Positions 27,501 to 36,419 of a stretch of DNA of 64,000 bases are shown piece after piece; position 1 is the first letter of the stretch, and each line of letters starts with the position of its first letter. A program made the position numbers and the translations under genes. Source of the stretch: Bog-950 sp964631835 (GTDB lineage: Bacteria; Bacteroidota; Bacteroidia; Chitinophagales; LD1). The notes beneath the pieces are model-generated. The model saw only the letters and a list, made by a program, of their open reading frames with translations, was not told where the DNA came from and did no database searches. Where the stretch lies: NCBI GenBank assembly GCA_964631835.1, contig CAZWAD010000007.1, positions 62,001 through 126,000 on the forward strand, written 5' to 3'.

Positions 27501-30500
27501 GGTTACCGATAACCAACGGAATGGGTGTTTCCGGAACCGGAATTGCCGCCAACACTACGGTTACAGCTTATAACTCTTCTACAGGACAGGTAACTCTGAG
27601 CATAGCTACCACCGCCTCAGTAGTAGGCAACCTTATTATGTTCGGATTCCCGTATTCCTTTACGGCTGTGGGTCCTCAAACCAATATGGTTCGTGCAAGA
27701 CGTGCTAATTGCGGCAGTTCTTGTACGGCTTCATCCTGGGCTACTATAGCAAGCTGGTCGGTAATTGCCGCACCTACTTCGCCCACTACGGCTACACCAA
27801 GTCCTAACCTGTCGAATGTTTGTTTGGGCAGCACGCTTACATTAGCCGGTGCCGCCACAGGCGGCAATGCCGGTTTGGCTTGCCAGATTATATATGAGTA
27901 TTCTATTGCCGGAGGAAGCTGGATCAGCAACGGAACCACTATTCCGTCTATGAGCACAGGCTCTGCCGGTGTTTATTCTATCCGGGCTTACCGTGGCAAC
28001 TGCTCCGGTGGATGCTCCAACACCACTCCGAACGTACTGGCTACCTGGACAGCAGTGGCTGACCCTACCTCTCCTACAACGGCTACTCCAAGCCCCAACT
28101 TATCTTCGGTTTGTGCAGGAACACAGCTTACCCTGACGGGTGCAGCTACAGGCGGCAACGCGGGTGTGGGTTGCAGTATTGAGTACCAATACACGACAAA
28201 CGGTGGCGGTGCCTGGACAAACACCGGTACTGTTGTACCCAGTTTTGCAGCTGTTAATTCAGGCAGCGCAAATATGATACAAGGGCGAAGAAGCAATTGC
28301 ACCAGCGGAGCCGGTTGTACCGACCCCACCACCCCCTGGAACACTTTAGCTTCGTGGACGGTAGTTTCAGGACCTACGTACGGAACCCTGGCAGCTACAA
28401 TAACTCCTAATTCAAGCTTTGCCTGTGCACCCGTTACCCTGCAGCTTAACAGCATGAGCGACCCGCAGAATACTTACGGCTGTTCCATTCAATACCAGTG
28501 GTCAACCGATGGAGGAGCTACTTACGGCTCTCCGTTTACGGTCAGCTCTTTCCCTTATACCGCCATCAGCAATGCCGGTGCTGGGCGCTATATTTTACAG
28601 GCGCGCAGGTATAACTGTACTTCGTGCAACGGCATTACCCAGGCATGGCAAACCATTGCTGACTGGACGGTGGTGGCTGTTCCCGATGGCGTAAACACCA
28701 CTCAACCCATTGTGGTTGATTTTGCCTCACTTAACTGCAAGGCATTTTTAGATACGGTAAATAACTCTACCGACCGGTGTTATCTTGACGACTATACTGG
28801 CAGCAACAACCAAAGTACTGATGATGTATTCTATAAGTTTACCCTATCTTCTGCCGCTACAGTGGAAATAAGCACCTGCGGCTCCAGTACGGATACTTAC
28901 ATACACCTGCACAACGACAACAGCGGAACCCTCGGCTCCCTGATTACAGAAAACAACGATGCGGGTTCAGGTACTCCCTGTGCTTTCTCCGCCCAATCTT
29001 ATATCTCCCAATCGCTTTCTGCCGGCACTTACTGGGCGGTAGTAGAGGTGGTTTCGGGTTTCAGCGCGGGCGATATTTATGTAAGCCTCGGGCTTGATAT
29101 ACCTACCGGTAGTTTATCGGGAGCCACCAGCGTGTGCTATTATGCCGGTGGTTATGGCTCCATTGCCTATACCGTAAACTCATCTAACTCCTCAGCACCT
29201 TACATTTGGGAGTATAAAGATGTTGTACTCTCCGGTCAAACAAGCGCCAACGAAACCGTTAACTTCGGAGCATCAGGAACCTCCGACACGGTGGTGGTAA
29301 AGAAAAGTTTTTATGGCGGAAGCTGCCAGGTGGAAGTAGGGCGCCTGCCGGTTACTATTTTCAACCAGTTGTTTAGTTTGACAGGCGGCAACTGCAGCGG
29401 AGCTACAGCCATTGACGATATAACTCTCAGCGGCTCAGAGGTAGGAGTAACTTACGAACTGCTTTTGAACAACGGTTCCATTGGCGGATGCGGAGGCTGT
29501 ACCATTGCCGGTACCGGCTCGGCACTCTCTTTCCCTTCTCAAACCGGCTCGGGTACTTATACCGTGCGCGGTACCTTAAATTCCAATGGTGCCTGCAACC
29601 ATACCCTGCATGGCAGTATTTCATCTACCTGGCCTACGGTTTATACCTTAAGCGGAACCACATCTATCTGCCAGGGCGAATCCACCGTTTTATCACTGAA
29701 CGGCTCTGAATCAGGAACTGTTTACCAGTTGACTACTTCGGGCGGAAGCGTGGCAAGCGTGGTTGTAGGCACCGGCTCGGGTATCAGTTTCGATGCCGTA
29801 AGCCCCTCAGCCGATGAAACCTATACGGCTTACGCCCTCAACTCCACCACCGGCTGCCGCAGCGCTATGAGCCCCAGCAGAACGGTAACGGTGAGTACTC
29901 CGCCTAACCAGTTACCCGTTGGTCCCGACCCTGGTACTTGTGGTGGTAACATAACTATATCAGTAGGTTCAGCAGGCTCACCCACTCAAACCGGAGTTAC
30001 TTACCAAAGGTACGCTTCTACCGATGGAGGAGCTTCATACAGCCCTGTATCCACTACAATTGCAGGCGATGGTACCGGTCCTAAAAGCTGGACTGCACTT
30101 ACTCACGCAGGAGGTCTTTTCAAAGTGTATGCTACACGTGGCGCATGTGTAACCATTATGGATGATTCAACCGAGTTAACACCAGCCCTTACAAGTTCAA
30201 GAACCGCAAAAGCAGTTGTTGCCACCAGTATCTCAGCTGCAACTGCAAGCACTATTACTGTGGCCAGTACTGACGGCATAACGGTAGGAATGCTTGTGCT
30301 TTCACCTACCAGTGTTGATGCCACTCTGTACGGGTCCGGTAGTGGTATAGCCACCAATACTGTGGTAACCGCTGTTAATACAAGTACGAAGGTGGTTACT
30401 TTAAGTACTAGCACAAACAGCAGTGCAACAGGTAATGTCACCTTCAGGGGTACGGTTGCCGAACTTTGTGCGGGCGCATCTATCAGCATTAATCTTGTCG

Positions 30501-33500
30501 GAAACGGCAGCACGTATACAAGCCAAAACGGGCAGCAAAATGTAACTTATACTTTGCGCGATTCAGCAAGTGGAACAACTATAGCTTCAATGACCCCCAG
30601 TAATGGTACTACGCCTATTTCATTTACTAATGTAACTCCAACTGCAAATTCTGACTATTATATATATGCGGATGGCGCAGGATGCAGCACTGTGTATGGT
30701 TCATCCGGAAATTCCGGAAGCGCACAAACAAAAACACCAACCGCAGGAAATGCCGGGGTATTTACTCACAGCGTTTCAGCGAGTACGGGAGTTTTGACCG
30801 GTATGTTAGTAACAGGTACTAATGTAGGTACAAATGCCTGGGTGCGAATTGTTGGTACTACTATGACCTTAACTGTTGTGAATGCCGGAAGTGTGGCCAG
30901 TCAAACGTTGACTTACACCCCTGTAGGCGCTAAGGTTAACATCCTGAAACCTGCCAACCAAAACGTAACGCCAACCTCGCCTCAGGCATATTGCTATACA
31001 GGCAGCGGAGTGGTAAGCCCCGGCTTGAGCGCTGTGGAAGCGGGAGCTACCTATAAATTATTTATGAACGGAAGCGATTTAGGTCTTGGCGCGCAAAGCA
31101 CTACCAATCCTTCAGCCTGGAACAACCGCTCGGCATCGGGAGTTTATACAGTGGTGGCTACCACCACCAGCACCGGTTGCACCGCCACCATGACCGACAG
31201 CGTGGTGATAAAACCAGCCATAACGGTTTATACCACCAGCGGCAGCCCGGCTAATGTATGCTACGGAAGCACTACCACTATTACTTTAAGCGGCTCACAG
31301 ACTGGCGTTAACTACCAGCTTAAGCGCAATGGCGCTAATGTAAGCGGGGCGGTAATCAGCGGCACGGGCTCATCGCTCAATTTCGGAGCTCAGTCCGATG
31401 CCGGGGTATATACCGTAGTGGCTACCGATGCTGTTACTACCAGCGCCACCGGCTCATCGGGGGTTAATACCCTTACTGTTGCCAGCACTGCCGACATCAT
31501 GCGCGGCATGACTGTGAGCGGTACCGGTGTAAGCGGCACGGTAACTAACGTGAATAATACCACTAAGGTGGTTACACTCAGCGCCAACAACACCGCACCG
31601 CTCTCTGGCGACCAGGTAACTTTCAGCGCAGGATGCTCGGCTAACATGACCGGTACGGTAACTATCATGGATTTGGTTAACCAAACTGTAAATGTGGTGG
31701 AAACATCAGGCGCTGCCAACAATGATGGTATCATTTGTGCCGGAAGCACTTTCAGCATTACCATGAGCGCTTCGGAAAGCGGGGTTAACTACCAGTTGTA
31801 TAATGTTACATCTTCTTCTAATGTCGGTTCGGCACAGGCAGGTACCGGTTCGGGAACTTTTGCCCCCGCAGCCTGGACAGGGCTAACCACCGCTGCCACC
31901 TATAAAGTAATAGGTACCTGGGCAACCGCTCCTAACTGCACCGAAGACATGGCTAACACCATTACGGTTACTTCTCATGCGGTACCAACAGCGGTTACGG
32001 TAAGCTGCGCATCGCCTGCCGATGCCATTATCAAAGACGGAAGCGGAGTTTCGGGAGCTACCACCATTACCGTTAACAGCAATACCGGAATTTCAACCGG
32101 CATGCTGGTTACCGGTGGCGATGTAGGCACCAATGCTACCGTTACAGCCATAAGCGGCACCACCATTACGCTCAGCGTTGCCAACAATGCCGACTTTAGC
32201 GGCAACAGCAACCTTACGTTTACCCCTGCCTGTGTTTCCAGTACATCCTGCGGCAGCGCCACCCTGTTTGCCACAGGCGGCACCCCGGGAAGAATTTACT
32301 GGCAGAATACAACCAATGGCGGAACTTCGACAGCTACACTGTCGTCTGCACAAACGGTTACTTCATCGGGCACATATTATTTCCGTGCCGAGAACAACGG
32401 CTGCTGGGGTACACAGGGAAGTTTCCCCGTTACCATTAATGCCAAACCCACAACCCCTACAGTGGTTGACTTCAGCTCGCTGAATATAACTACCACCGGT
32501 GCCAGCGGTGACGGTACTACCGCCACACTTACTTTTGCCAACCCGGGCTATGTTCCTTTCGATGTGGGCACCCGCATTCAGGTTACCGGAGTTACGCCTG
32601 CCGGATACAACGGTAATTATACCGTAACGGCTTCGAGCGCCACCAGTGTATCGTATCTCAATGCAACTACCGGTGCTCAAACCGGTGCAGGTACCATTAA
32701 AGGTTTGGTTTGCGGCACCGCTGTACTTATTGCCACTAACGGCAACAGCGGAACCATGTATTTCCAGGAAAACATATCAGGAGGAACGGATGAAGGTCTG
32801 GGCGGCAGTCCGCAAACGGTAAGTTCTTCGTCAACTTATTATTTCCGCGCCAAAGGCAGCAACGGATGCTGGAGCGATGAAGGAAGCCTGCCCGTTACCC
32901 TTAGTTCGCTTTCTGTTTCTGCAACCAAGAGCAACTGTATCAACGTAACCGGTACAGGCGATAATGAGTATATGCTTGTTTCAGCCAGCGGAGGTACTGC
33001 TCCTTATACCTTCTCTTCATCCGGTTCTGCAGCTATTATAGCTTCACCCACTTCTTCCGTAACGGTTGATGCCACCGGAACCAGCGGGCAATATACGATT
33101 GATGTATCGAGCACTTCCGGATTGGCAACCGGTATGATTGCCACAGGAACCGGCATAGGCACTAATGCTGCCATTACCTCCATTTCGGGAGCTACCATTA
33201 CCCTCAGCGTGGCTAACACGGCAAACATAAGCGGCACAGCCAACGTTACCTTTACACGCACATCGAAGGTTTTTGAGCGCCCGCTGCCAAGTTCGGGTAA
33301 CGAAAATGAAGCGTTCATCATTACCGATACCAAAGGCTGCGAGGCACAGGTATCTGCAACCTTTACGGTGGGGCACCCCGATAATATTCCTTACGAATTT
33401 GCATCCGGTGATTCCATCAAGGTGTCGTGCTATACCAATGCCTTTAACAGGTGGCTCACCTTCCGCGACCCGGTTACCACCACTAATGCCTTGCTTACTA

Positions 33501-34588
33501 TTAACGATAACGGGGCAAACCTTGGTATTGTAAGCGCCACACTTTACCGCGATGCTGCCGAAACCGATGCCGCCCTTAACGCTACCTGCGCTGGTTACTA
33601 CCAGAAAGCCATGAAGCGCCACTATGTGATTACCGCACAGAGCCAGCCTACAGGCGGTACCCTGGTGGGTGTAAGGCTCTACTTCTCCGACCAGGAACTC
33701 AGCGACCTGATTTCAGCCACTGCGGCTAACAACGGAGGTAACGCTTTCTGCTCGGGGGTAGATGATGTAACCAGTATCAACGACCTCTTTGTAACCAAGT
33801 ACACCGGTACTATGGAGGACGGGCGCTACGATAATAATTCAGCATCAGGTTTATACCGCCTTTACGACCAAAGCCTGTCTTCAGGGCCCACCAAGCTTAC
33901 TTCAGCTTCCAATGGTTTTGCCACCCTCTTCTCGGGGGCAGTAAGCCCTGCCAAGCATTATGTAGAGCTTACAGCCGCTGAACTGTCGGAGTTCTGGCTT
34001 CACGGAAGTTCGGTAGCCGCACCGCTGCCGGTCGAGATGATTTACCTCGAAGCCGAAGCTATCAACAATGCCTATATACAGGTGCGCTGGGCTACCGCTA
34101 TCGAAATCAATAATGATTATTTTGAAGTTCAGCGCAGTACCGATGGTCAAAACTGGACCGTACTCGGCAATGTTAACGGTAATGATAACTCCACCATTCG
34201 CCACGACTACTCCTATAATGATATGAACGTGGTGGCAGGGGTGCGTTACTACTACCGCCTCCGCCAGGTAGATAATGATGGTGAGTTTGAATTTACCAGT
34301 ATTGTATCAGCCATGATTAATGGCGAAGTAACCTTCAGCGTAAAAGATTTTGTTCCTAACCCCACTATGGATAAAACAGCCCTGGTGGTGGTGGCTACAA
34401 AAGACCAGGAAATTAAAGTTGATTTTTATAACATCATCGGTCAGCTTGTTATGGGCGGGGTTTACCAGTTGAACCATGGCGGCAACCGCCTGGAGTTTGA
34501 AATGGGTCACCTTGCCGCAGGAACTTACACGGCTGTGGTTTCATCAGCTAACGAAATTTATACCAAGAAACTTGTATTGACCAAATAG
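24506..34588 (+). CDS. Giant (3360-residue) T9SS type A surface protein with PPC, Ig-like and inserted modules
   Basis: A signal peptide (MKKYYLIFASVFQISLFGVC) leads an ~320-residue beta domain ending AIQYPVTVDPTI, a segment known from DNRLRE/RHS-type surface proteins. Pre-peptidase C-terminal-like (PPC) domains lie at about 593-711 and 1409-1530, each with the DxWYxF/DVFYKF and AGTYYVAVE pattern. Between them and beyond are many Cys-containing Ig-like repeats. Seven extra modules of two related kinds (GMxVxGTGIxxxTxVT and VTGVTPAGYNGNYTV) lie near residues 983-1047, 1899-1983, 2077-2139, 2309-2376, 2512-2574, 2661-2732 and 2850-2918. The C-terminus is a FnIII-like domain (about 3180-3280) and a type A sorting domain (VKDFVPNPTMDKTALVVV ... 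GTYTAVVSS). An adhesin or structural role is inferred. Confidence 0.9.
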   Translation: MKKYYLIFASVFQISLFGVCNLQAQQAKHENISGSLTASSGVEAVPQQPASENAVPVESDASDPVFSRLYEKGGTYEMFKPEQEDLSKRGESAKHFRLPDGSYSAIITSGPAHYWENGGWRTMSGAILPARDAQYPFANTHNATKTHYGATIAEGVKMIRPEGAVLNNFAPKSVLALDAGGSVISQLFDADRSSPVQTNEQKFNVVSYPDVFPYTRLDVRQQLGAIKTSYTITQNIFNGIPSHADKLAFVEKVEIPAGATVERLDERADGKGVSIVVKKGNEIILTYRDAYFFDDTANHHRRKGGIADLNYTLSGNELQFQVLVPAAWLRDSAIQYPVTVDPTINTNIAAWWTGTVGDCGLYNNYVDFGFYDDNAFWSWLFGGSNADLNAWMTFDISTVPATTTCTNNAYVQYCQEGLNNGDYMNFDFGWCGINPVDGYSGCTIRDYTNGLWERYTRWYTKYCYGENDCANNCCQGQDYNEYYYGPGYWHDMIYNTNPALWSPANYWANNNTFANRLITQRQGGATKMTLAMDMWAHDDDCFWCWGDESLIIYGYGYLGSDGAGSYRPRLIYNYSYLPTGATLPTAISAGSLSCSNPTYGPNTQNNSTSNCFGNEVQNASHDIWYTFTLANPATINVSTCGSGFDTWLGIYNAASTLLYYNDDNGNGVVSGCSPASYEASIQVTLAAGTYYVAVEGFGSLTGNIVTRIQTPASSSYGTLSNTGPIDFCGTGSPTYCAGAPTVTITGYGGNPVWYYGSSDGTWYSSPTCATGATSCSSCFPPKVSNSDANYDRVRVTVTNANCTPATSPAVLLRNRFNAAPSGPLTGTVSGQVCQSGFYLIATFDDPTNILGNVEFMRDFCGGTVVSSVAGNGTTTVTSGLITVPTSGTYTYYARYNPGVYTGCSPTGCTPGATVTIVPNPDPPTSAQTAAAPVSGSTVCGGNTLQITSTGGGTNIGVDCGFELQYSTDNGSTWSASYIAPGSKATSGGAGTTTIFVRTGLPITNGMGVSGTGIAANTTVTAYNSSTGQVTLSIATTASVVGNLIMFGFPYSFTAVGPQTNMVRARRANCGSSCTASSWATIASWSVIAAPTSPTTATPSPNLSNVCLGSTLTLAGAATGGNAGLACQIIYEYSIAGGSWISNGTTIPSMSTGSAGVYSIRAYRGNCSGGCSNTTPNVLATWTAVADPTSPTTATPSPNLSSVCAGTQLTLTGAATGGNAGVGCSIEYQYTTNGGGAWTNTGTVVPSFAAVNSGSANMIQGRRSNCTSGAGCTDPTTPWNTLASWTVVSGPTYGTLAATITPNSSFACAPVTLQLNSMSDPQNTYGCSIQYQWSTDGGATYGSPFTVSSFPYTAISNAGAGRYILQARRYNCTSCNGITQAWQTIADWTVVAVPDGVNTTQPIVVDFASLNCKAFLDTVNNSTDRCYLDDYTGSNNQSTDDVFYKFTLSSAATVEISTCGSSTDTYIHLHNDNSGTLGSLITENNDAGSGTPCAFSAQSYISQSLSAGTYWAVVEVVSGFSAGDIYVSLGLDIPTGSLSGATSVCYYAGGYGSIAYTVNSSNSSAPYIWEYKDVVLSGQTSANETVNFGASGTSDTVVVKKSFYGGSCQVEVGRLPVTIFNQLFSLTGGNCSGATAIDDITLSGSEVGVTYELLLNNGSIGGCGGCTIAGTGSALSFPSQTGSGTYTVRGTLNSNGACNHTLHGSISSTWPTVYTLSGTTSICQGESTVLSLNGSESGTVYQLTTSGGSVASVVVGTGSGISFDAVSPSADETYTAYALNSTTGCRSAMSPSRTVTVSTPPNQLPVGPDPGTCGGNITISVGSAGSPTQTGVTYQRYASTDGGASYSPVSTTIAGDGTGPKSWTALTHAGGLFKVYATRGACVTIMDDSTELTPALTSSRTAKAVVATSISAATASTITVASTDGITVGMLVLSPTSVDATLYGSGSGIATNTVVTAVNTSTKVVTLSTSTNSSATGNVTFRGTVAELCAGASISINLVGNGSTYTSQNGQQNVTYTLRDSASGTTIASMTPSNGTTPISFTNVTPTANSDYYIYADGAGCSTVYGSSGNSGSAQTKTPTAGNAGVFTHSVSASTGVLTGMLVTGTNVGTNAWVRIVGTTMTLTVVNAGSVASQTLTYTPVGAKVNILKPANQNVTPTSPQAYCYTGSGVVSPGLSAVEAGATYKLFMNGSDLGLGAQSTTNPSAWNNRSASGVYTVVATTTSTGCTATMTDSVVIKPAITVYTTSGSPANVCYGSTTTITLSGSQTGVNYQLKRNGANVSGAVISGTGSSLNFGAQSDAGVYTVVATDAVTTSATGSSGVNTLTVASTADIMRGMTVSGTGVSGTVTNVNNTTKVVTLSANNTAPLSGDQVTFSAGCSANMTGTVTIMDLVNQTVNVVETSGAANNDGIICAGSTFSITMSASESGVNYQLYNVTSSSNVGSAQAGTGSGTFAPAAWTGLTTAATYKVIGTWATAPNCTEDMANTITVTSHAVPTAVTVSCASPADAIIKDGSGVSGATTITVNSNTGISTGMLVTGGDVGTNATVTAISGTTITLSVANNADFSGNSNLTFTPACVSSTSCGSATLFATGGTPGRIYWQNTTNGGTSTATLSSAQTVTSSGTYYFRAENNGCWGTQGSFPVTINAKPTTPTVVDFSSLNITTTGASGDGTTATLTFANPGYVPFDVGTRIQVTGVTPAGYNGNYTVTASSATSVSYLNATTGAQTGAGTIKGLVCGTAVLIATNGNSGTMYFQENISGGTDEGLGGSPQTVSSSSTYYFRAKGSNGCWSDEGSLPVTLSSLSVSATKSNCINVTGTGDNEYMLVSASGGTAPYTFSSSGSAAIIASPTSSVTVDATGTSGQYTIDVSSTSGLATGMIATGTGIGTNAAITSISGATITLSVANTANISGTANVTFTRTSKVFERPLPSSGNENEAFIITDTKGCEAQVSATFTVGHPDNIPYEFASGDSIKVSCYTNAFNRWLTFRDPVTTTNALLTINDNGANLGIVSATLYRDAAETDAALNATCAGYYQKAMKRHYVITAQSQPTGGTLVGVRLYFSDQELSDLISATAANNGGNAFCSGVDDVTSINDLFVTKYTGTMEDGRYDNNSASGLYRLYDQSLSSGPTKLTSASNGFATLFSGAVSPAKHYVELTAAELSEFWLHGSSVAAPLPVEMIYLEAEAINNAYIQVRWATAIEINNDYFEVQRSTDGQNWTVLGNVNGNDNSTIRHDYSYNDMNVVAGVRYYYRLRQVDNDGEFEFTSIVSAMINGEVTFSVKDFVPNPTMDKTALVVVATKDQEIKVDFYNIIGQLVMGGVYQLNHGGNRLEFEMGHLAAGTYTAVVSSANEIYTKKLVLTK

Positions 34589-34611
34589 TAAAGAGTTTTC
34601 TTTATGGGGTA

Positions 34612-34642
34612 GGGGTGCCGGAGACGGTGCCCCTTTTTTTTT
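34612..34642 (+). terminator. Terminator of the peroxidase-giant protein operon
   Basis: GGGGTGCCG-GAGA-CGGTGCCCC forms a 9-bp stem with two G-T pairs, followed by nine Ts. Confidence 0.85.
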
Positions 34643-34687
34643 GCGGTTTTTGCAAAACCCCATAAAGATAAGCAGGAAAAAACGGGA

Positions 34688-35785
34688 CTATGACTGCAGA
34701 CCGGTGAACGTAAGTTTGTAGTGCCCTACAGATACCCCCTGGTTTTGAACGTTAAGCTTGTTGTTGATGCTGTTAAAACCCAGCAGGGTCGAAAACTCAT
34801 TAATACTGATGGTAGTGGTGCCCGGTGCGCGCTCGTAAAATATGCCGCCCGGTGGGTCGCCCGCATTGGGCGAAGCATAAAACCGCAGCGTGGAACCTGT
34901 AATGTCAAACACAACCGTTGAGGCTGGCGAGGGGTTAATGTCGCCAAGGGCTATGTGCTGAACAGCGCTGCCCGGCACATCGCCTTCAAATACCGCGCTG
35001 CTGCCTGCCCCGCTGCCACCGGTGGTGCTGCCGCCAATGATTACTTTAAAGCCCCAGGGCTCCATGTTGTCTTCTTCGCCCTGGTACACCTGCAGCAGCC
35101 GGTCGCGGATGTTGATGATGTCGTAGTACAAGGTCCCCTCTGTGTCGCTGGTTTGCCCATCGGCATAGCCGAGCAGGTTCAGCGCCTGCCCGTGCAGGGC
35201 CTGTGCATCGGCATCGGCTGCTTCTGCTTCATCAACCAGTGTGCGCGAGTCGGTAGTCTTGGTTTCAAAATCAGTTATATCCACATTGCCCGTAAGCGGG
35301 CTTCCTGCACCCAGCGCGGTATGCTTTTCAATAATTTCTTCAGCCAGCGATGTCAGCTCATCGGCTGTATCATCCGGTATGTCAACCCGCACATTCCTCC
35401 GCGCACCGGTCTGCGAAATAACTACCGTAAAACCCCATTCTTCGAGGTTATCTTCCTCGTTGCGGTTTTTCACCAGCAATATATCGCGCACCTGCAGTAC
35501 ATACCAGTACAGGGTGTCAACAGACGATTTGTTTTGCCCCTTGGCTATTCCGCATTTTTTAAGCGCCTGCCCGCGCTTGGCCTGTGCAGTTTCGCGGTTG
35601 TTATCGCCCTGCTCGTACAGGCTGGCGGCATTGGTGTGGTTGGTGGCAAAAGCCACCATATCCACAAAGCCGGTGAGCGGGCTGCCAGCGCCCAGGGCGG
35701 TATGCCGGGCGGCAATTTTTTTACAAAGCTTGAAGGTGTCTTCCGGACTGTCTACGGGTAAGTCAACCCTGATGAATCTTTCCAT
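34688..35785 (-). CDS. Cytoplasmic protein of unknown family with two ~119-residue modules and a beta-rich C-terminus
   Basis: 365 residues without a signal peptide. Two homologous modules (about 6-124 and 133-250) each run RVD(L/I)P, then a helix ending in the identical 12-mer HTALGAGSPLTG (28-39 and 155-166), an Ala/Gln-rich helix (QAKRGQALKK / QALHGQALNL), a helix ending (I/V)RD(I/R)LL, an acidic turn EEDN, and WGF(T/K)V. A Gly/Ser linker leads to a ~95-residue beta domain (DITGSTLRFYASPNAGDPPG). Related module proteins occur in other Bacteroidota, to my knowledge without an assigned function. It diverges from the response-regulator gene, with minisatellite array 1 between them. Confidence 0.75.
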   Translation of the reverse strand: MERFIRVDLPVDSPEDTFKLCKKIAARHTALGAGSPLTGFVDMVAFATNHTNAASLYEQGDNNRETAQAKRGQALKKCGIAKGQNKSSVDTLYWYVLQVRDILLVKNRNEEDNLEEWGFTVVISQTGARRNVRVDIPDDTADELTSLAEEIIEKHTALGAGSPLTGNVDITDFETKTTDSRTLVDEAEAADADAQALHGQALNLLGYADGQTSDTEGTLYYDIINIRDRLLQVYQGEEDNMEPWGFKVIIGGSTTGGSGAGSSAVFEGDVPGSAVQHIALGDINPSPASTVVFDITGSTLRFYASPNAGDPPGGIFYERAPGTTTISINEFSTLLGFNSINNKLNVQNQGVSVGHYKLTFTGLQS

Positions 35786-35875
35786 ACGTGTTAATGTTTT
35801 AAGTGATTTAATAATGAATACATAAAGACTTGCTTAGCCCGGCAGGCCCCTTTCGCCCGTTTTTTGACAAAACAT

Positions 35876-36185
35876 CTCTGGGTAACCTCACCCTGGGGCT
35901 GGGTAACCTTACCCTGAGGCTGGGTAACCTTACCCTGAGGCTGGGGAACCTTACCCTGAGGCTGGGGAACCTTACCCTGAGGCTGGGGAACCTTACCCTG
36001 ANNNNNNNNNNNNNNNNNNNNNNNNNNNNNNNNNNNNNNNNNNNNNNNNNNNNNNNNNNNNNNNNNNNNNNNNNNNNNNNNNNNNNNNNNNNNNNNNNNN
36101 NGGCTGGGGAACCTTACCCTGGGGCTGGGGAACCTTACCCTGGGGCTGGGGAACCTTACTTTGGGGCCGGGGAACCATACCCCGG
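35876..36185. repeat. 21-bp minisatellite, array 1 (interrupted by a scaffold gap)
   Basis: Ten units are visible: six before the gap, the first degenerate, and four after it. The consensus is GGCTGGGGAACCTTACC plus CTGA or CTGG. The 21-base period is exact, and changes are concentrated at the outer edges. It lies in the divergent spacer between the two-module protein (minus) and the response regulator (plus). Every frame is open because 21 is a multiple of three and no stop occurs, so open frames across it are not evidence of coding. A unit of about two helical turns would put each copy on the same DNA face. Confidence 0.95.
36002..36101. other. Assembly gap (100 N) within array 1
   Basis: Exactly 100 Ns, the conventional placeholder for a gap of unknown size. 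The true array length is not known. Confidence 0.95.
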
Positions 36186-36332
36186 TTGAAAATCTTTTTA
36201 CCCGGACTGTGGGTATAGCTGCCGGGAAGGAGAGAAAATCCGGTTGCGTGGAGCGGTGAATAAAAATGTTTGCGGGGTTCCATACTTTGTTTGCCGGAAA
36301 CAAAAGTAATGGGGCGGGTGCACTTACCTGCT

Positions 36333-36365
36333 GCGGGATTTACGGAGTTTTTACGTAAATCCCGC
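36333..36365. promoter_or_regulatory. Strong hairpin in the response-regulator leader
   Basis: Perfect 12-bp arms, GCGGGATTTACG (36333-36344) and CGTAAATCCCGC (36354-36365), enclose a nine-base loop. An AAATTTTTT tract follows, 54 bases before the GTG start. It could terminate or attenuate transcription entering from the array, or be a regulator-binding palindrome. Confidence 0.7.
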
Positions 36366-36419
36366 AAATTTTTTATTTATTTCACTTTCCCTAATTACTG
36401 GCAACCTAAATCCTTTACG

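Noticed and set aside
27988..28455. Minus-strand frames of 100-155 codons opposite the giant T9SS gene
   Set aside because: They mirror the Thr/Gly/Ala-rich coding frame, give low-complexity Val/Pro/Leu sequence and lack domains; they are shadows.
35876..36185. CRISPR array
   Set aside because: The units are contiguous 21-bp direct repeats with no unique spacers, and no cas gene is nearby.
35791..36367. Long open frames across array 1 reading as heptapeptide repeats (GNLTLRL or QGKVPQP)
   Set aside because: A 21-bp unit without stop codons leaves all frames open in both strands. There is no start signal or conserved domain, and the frames run through an N-gap.
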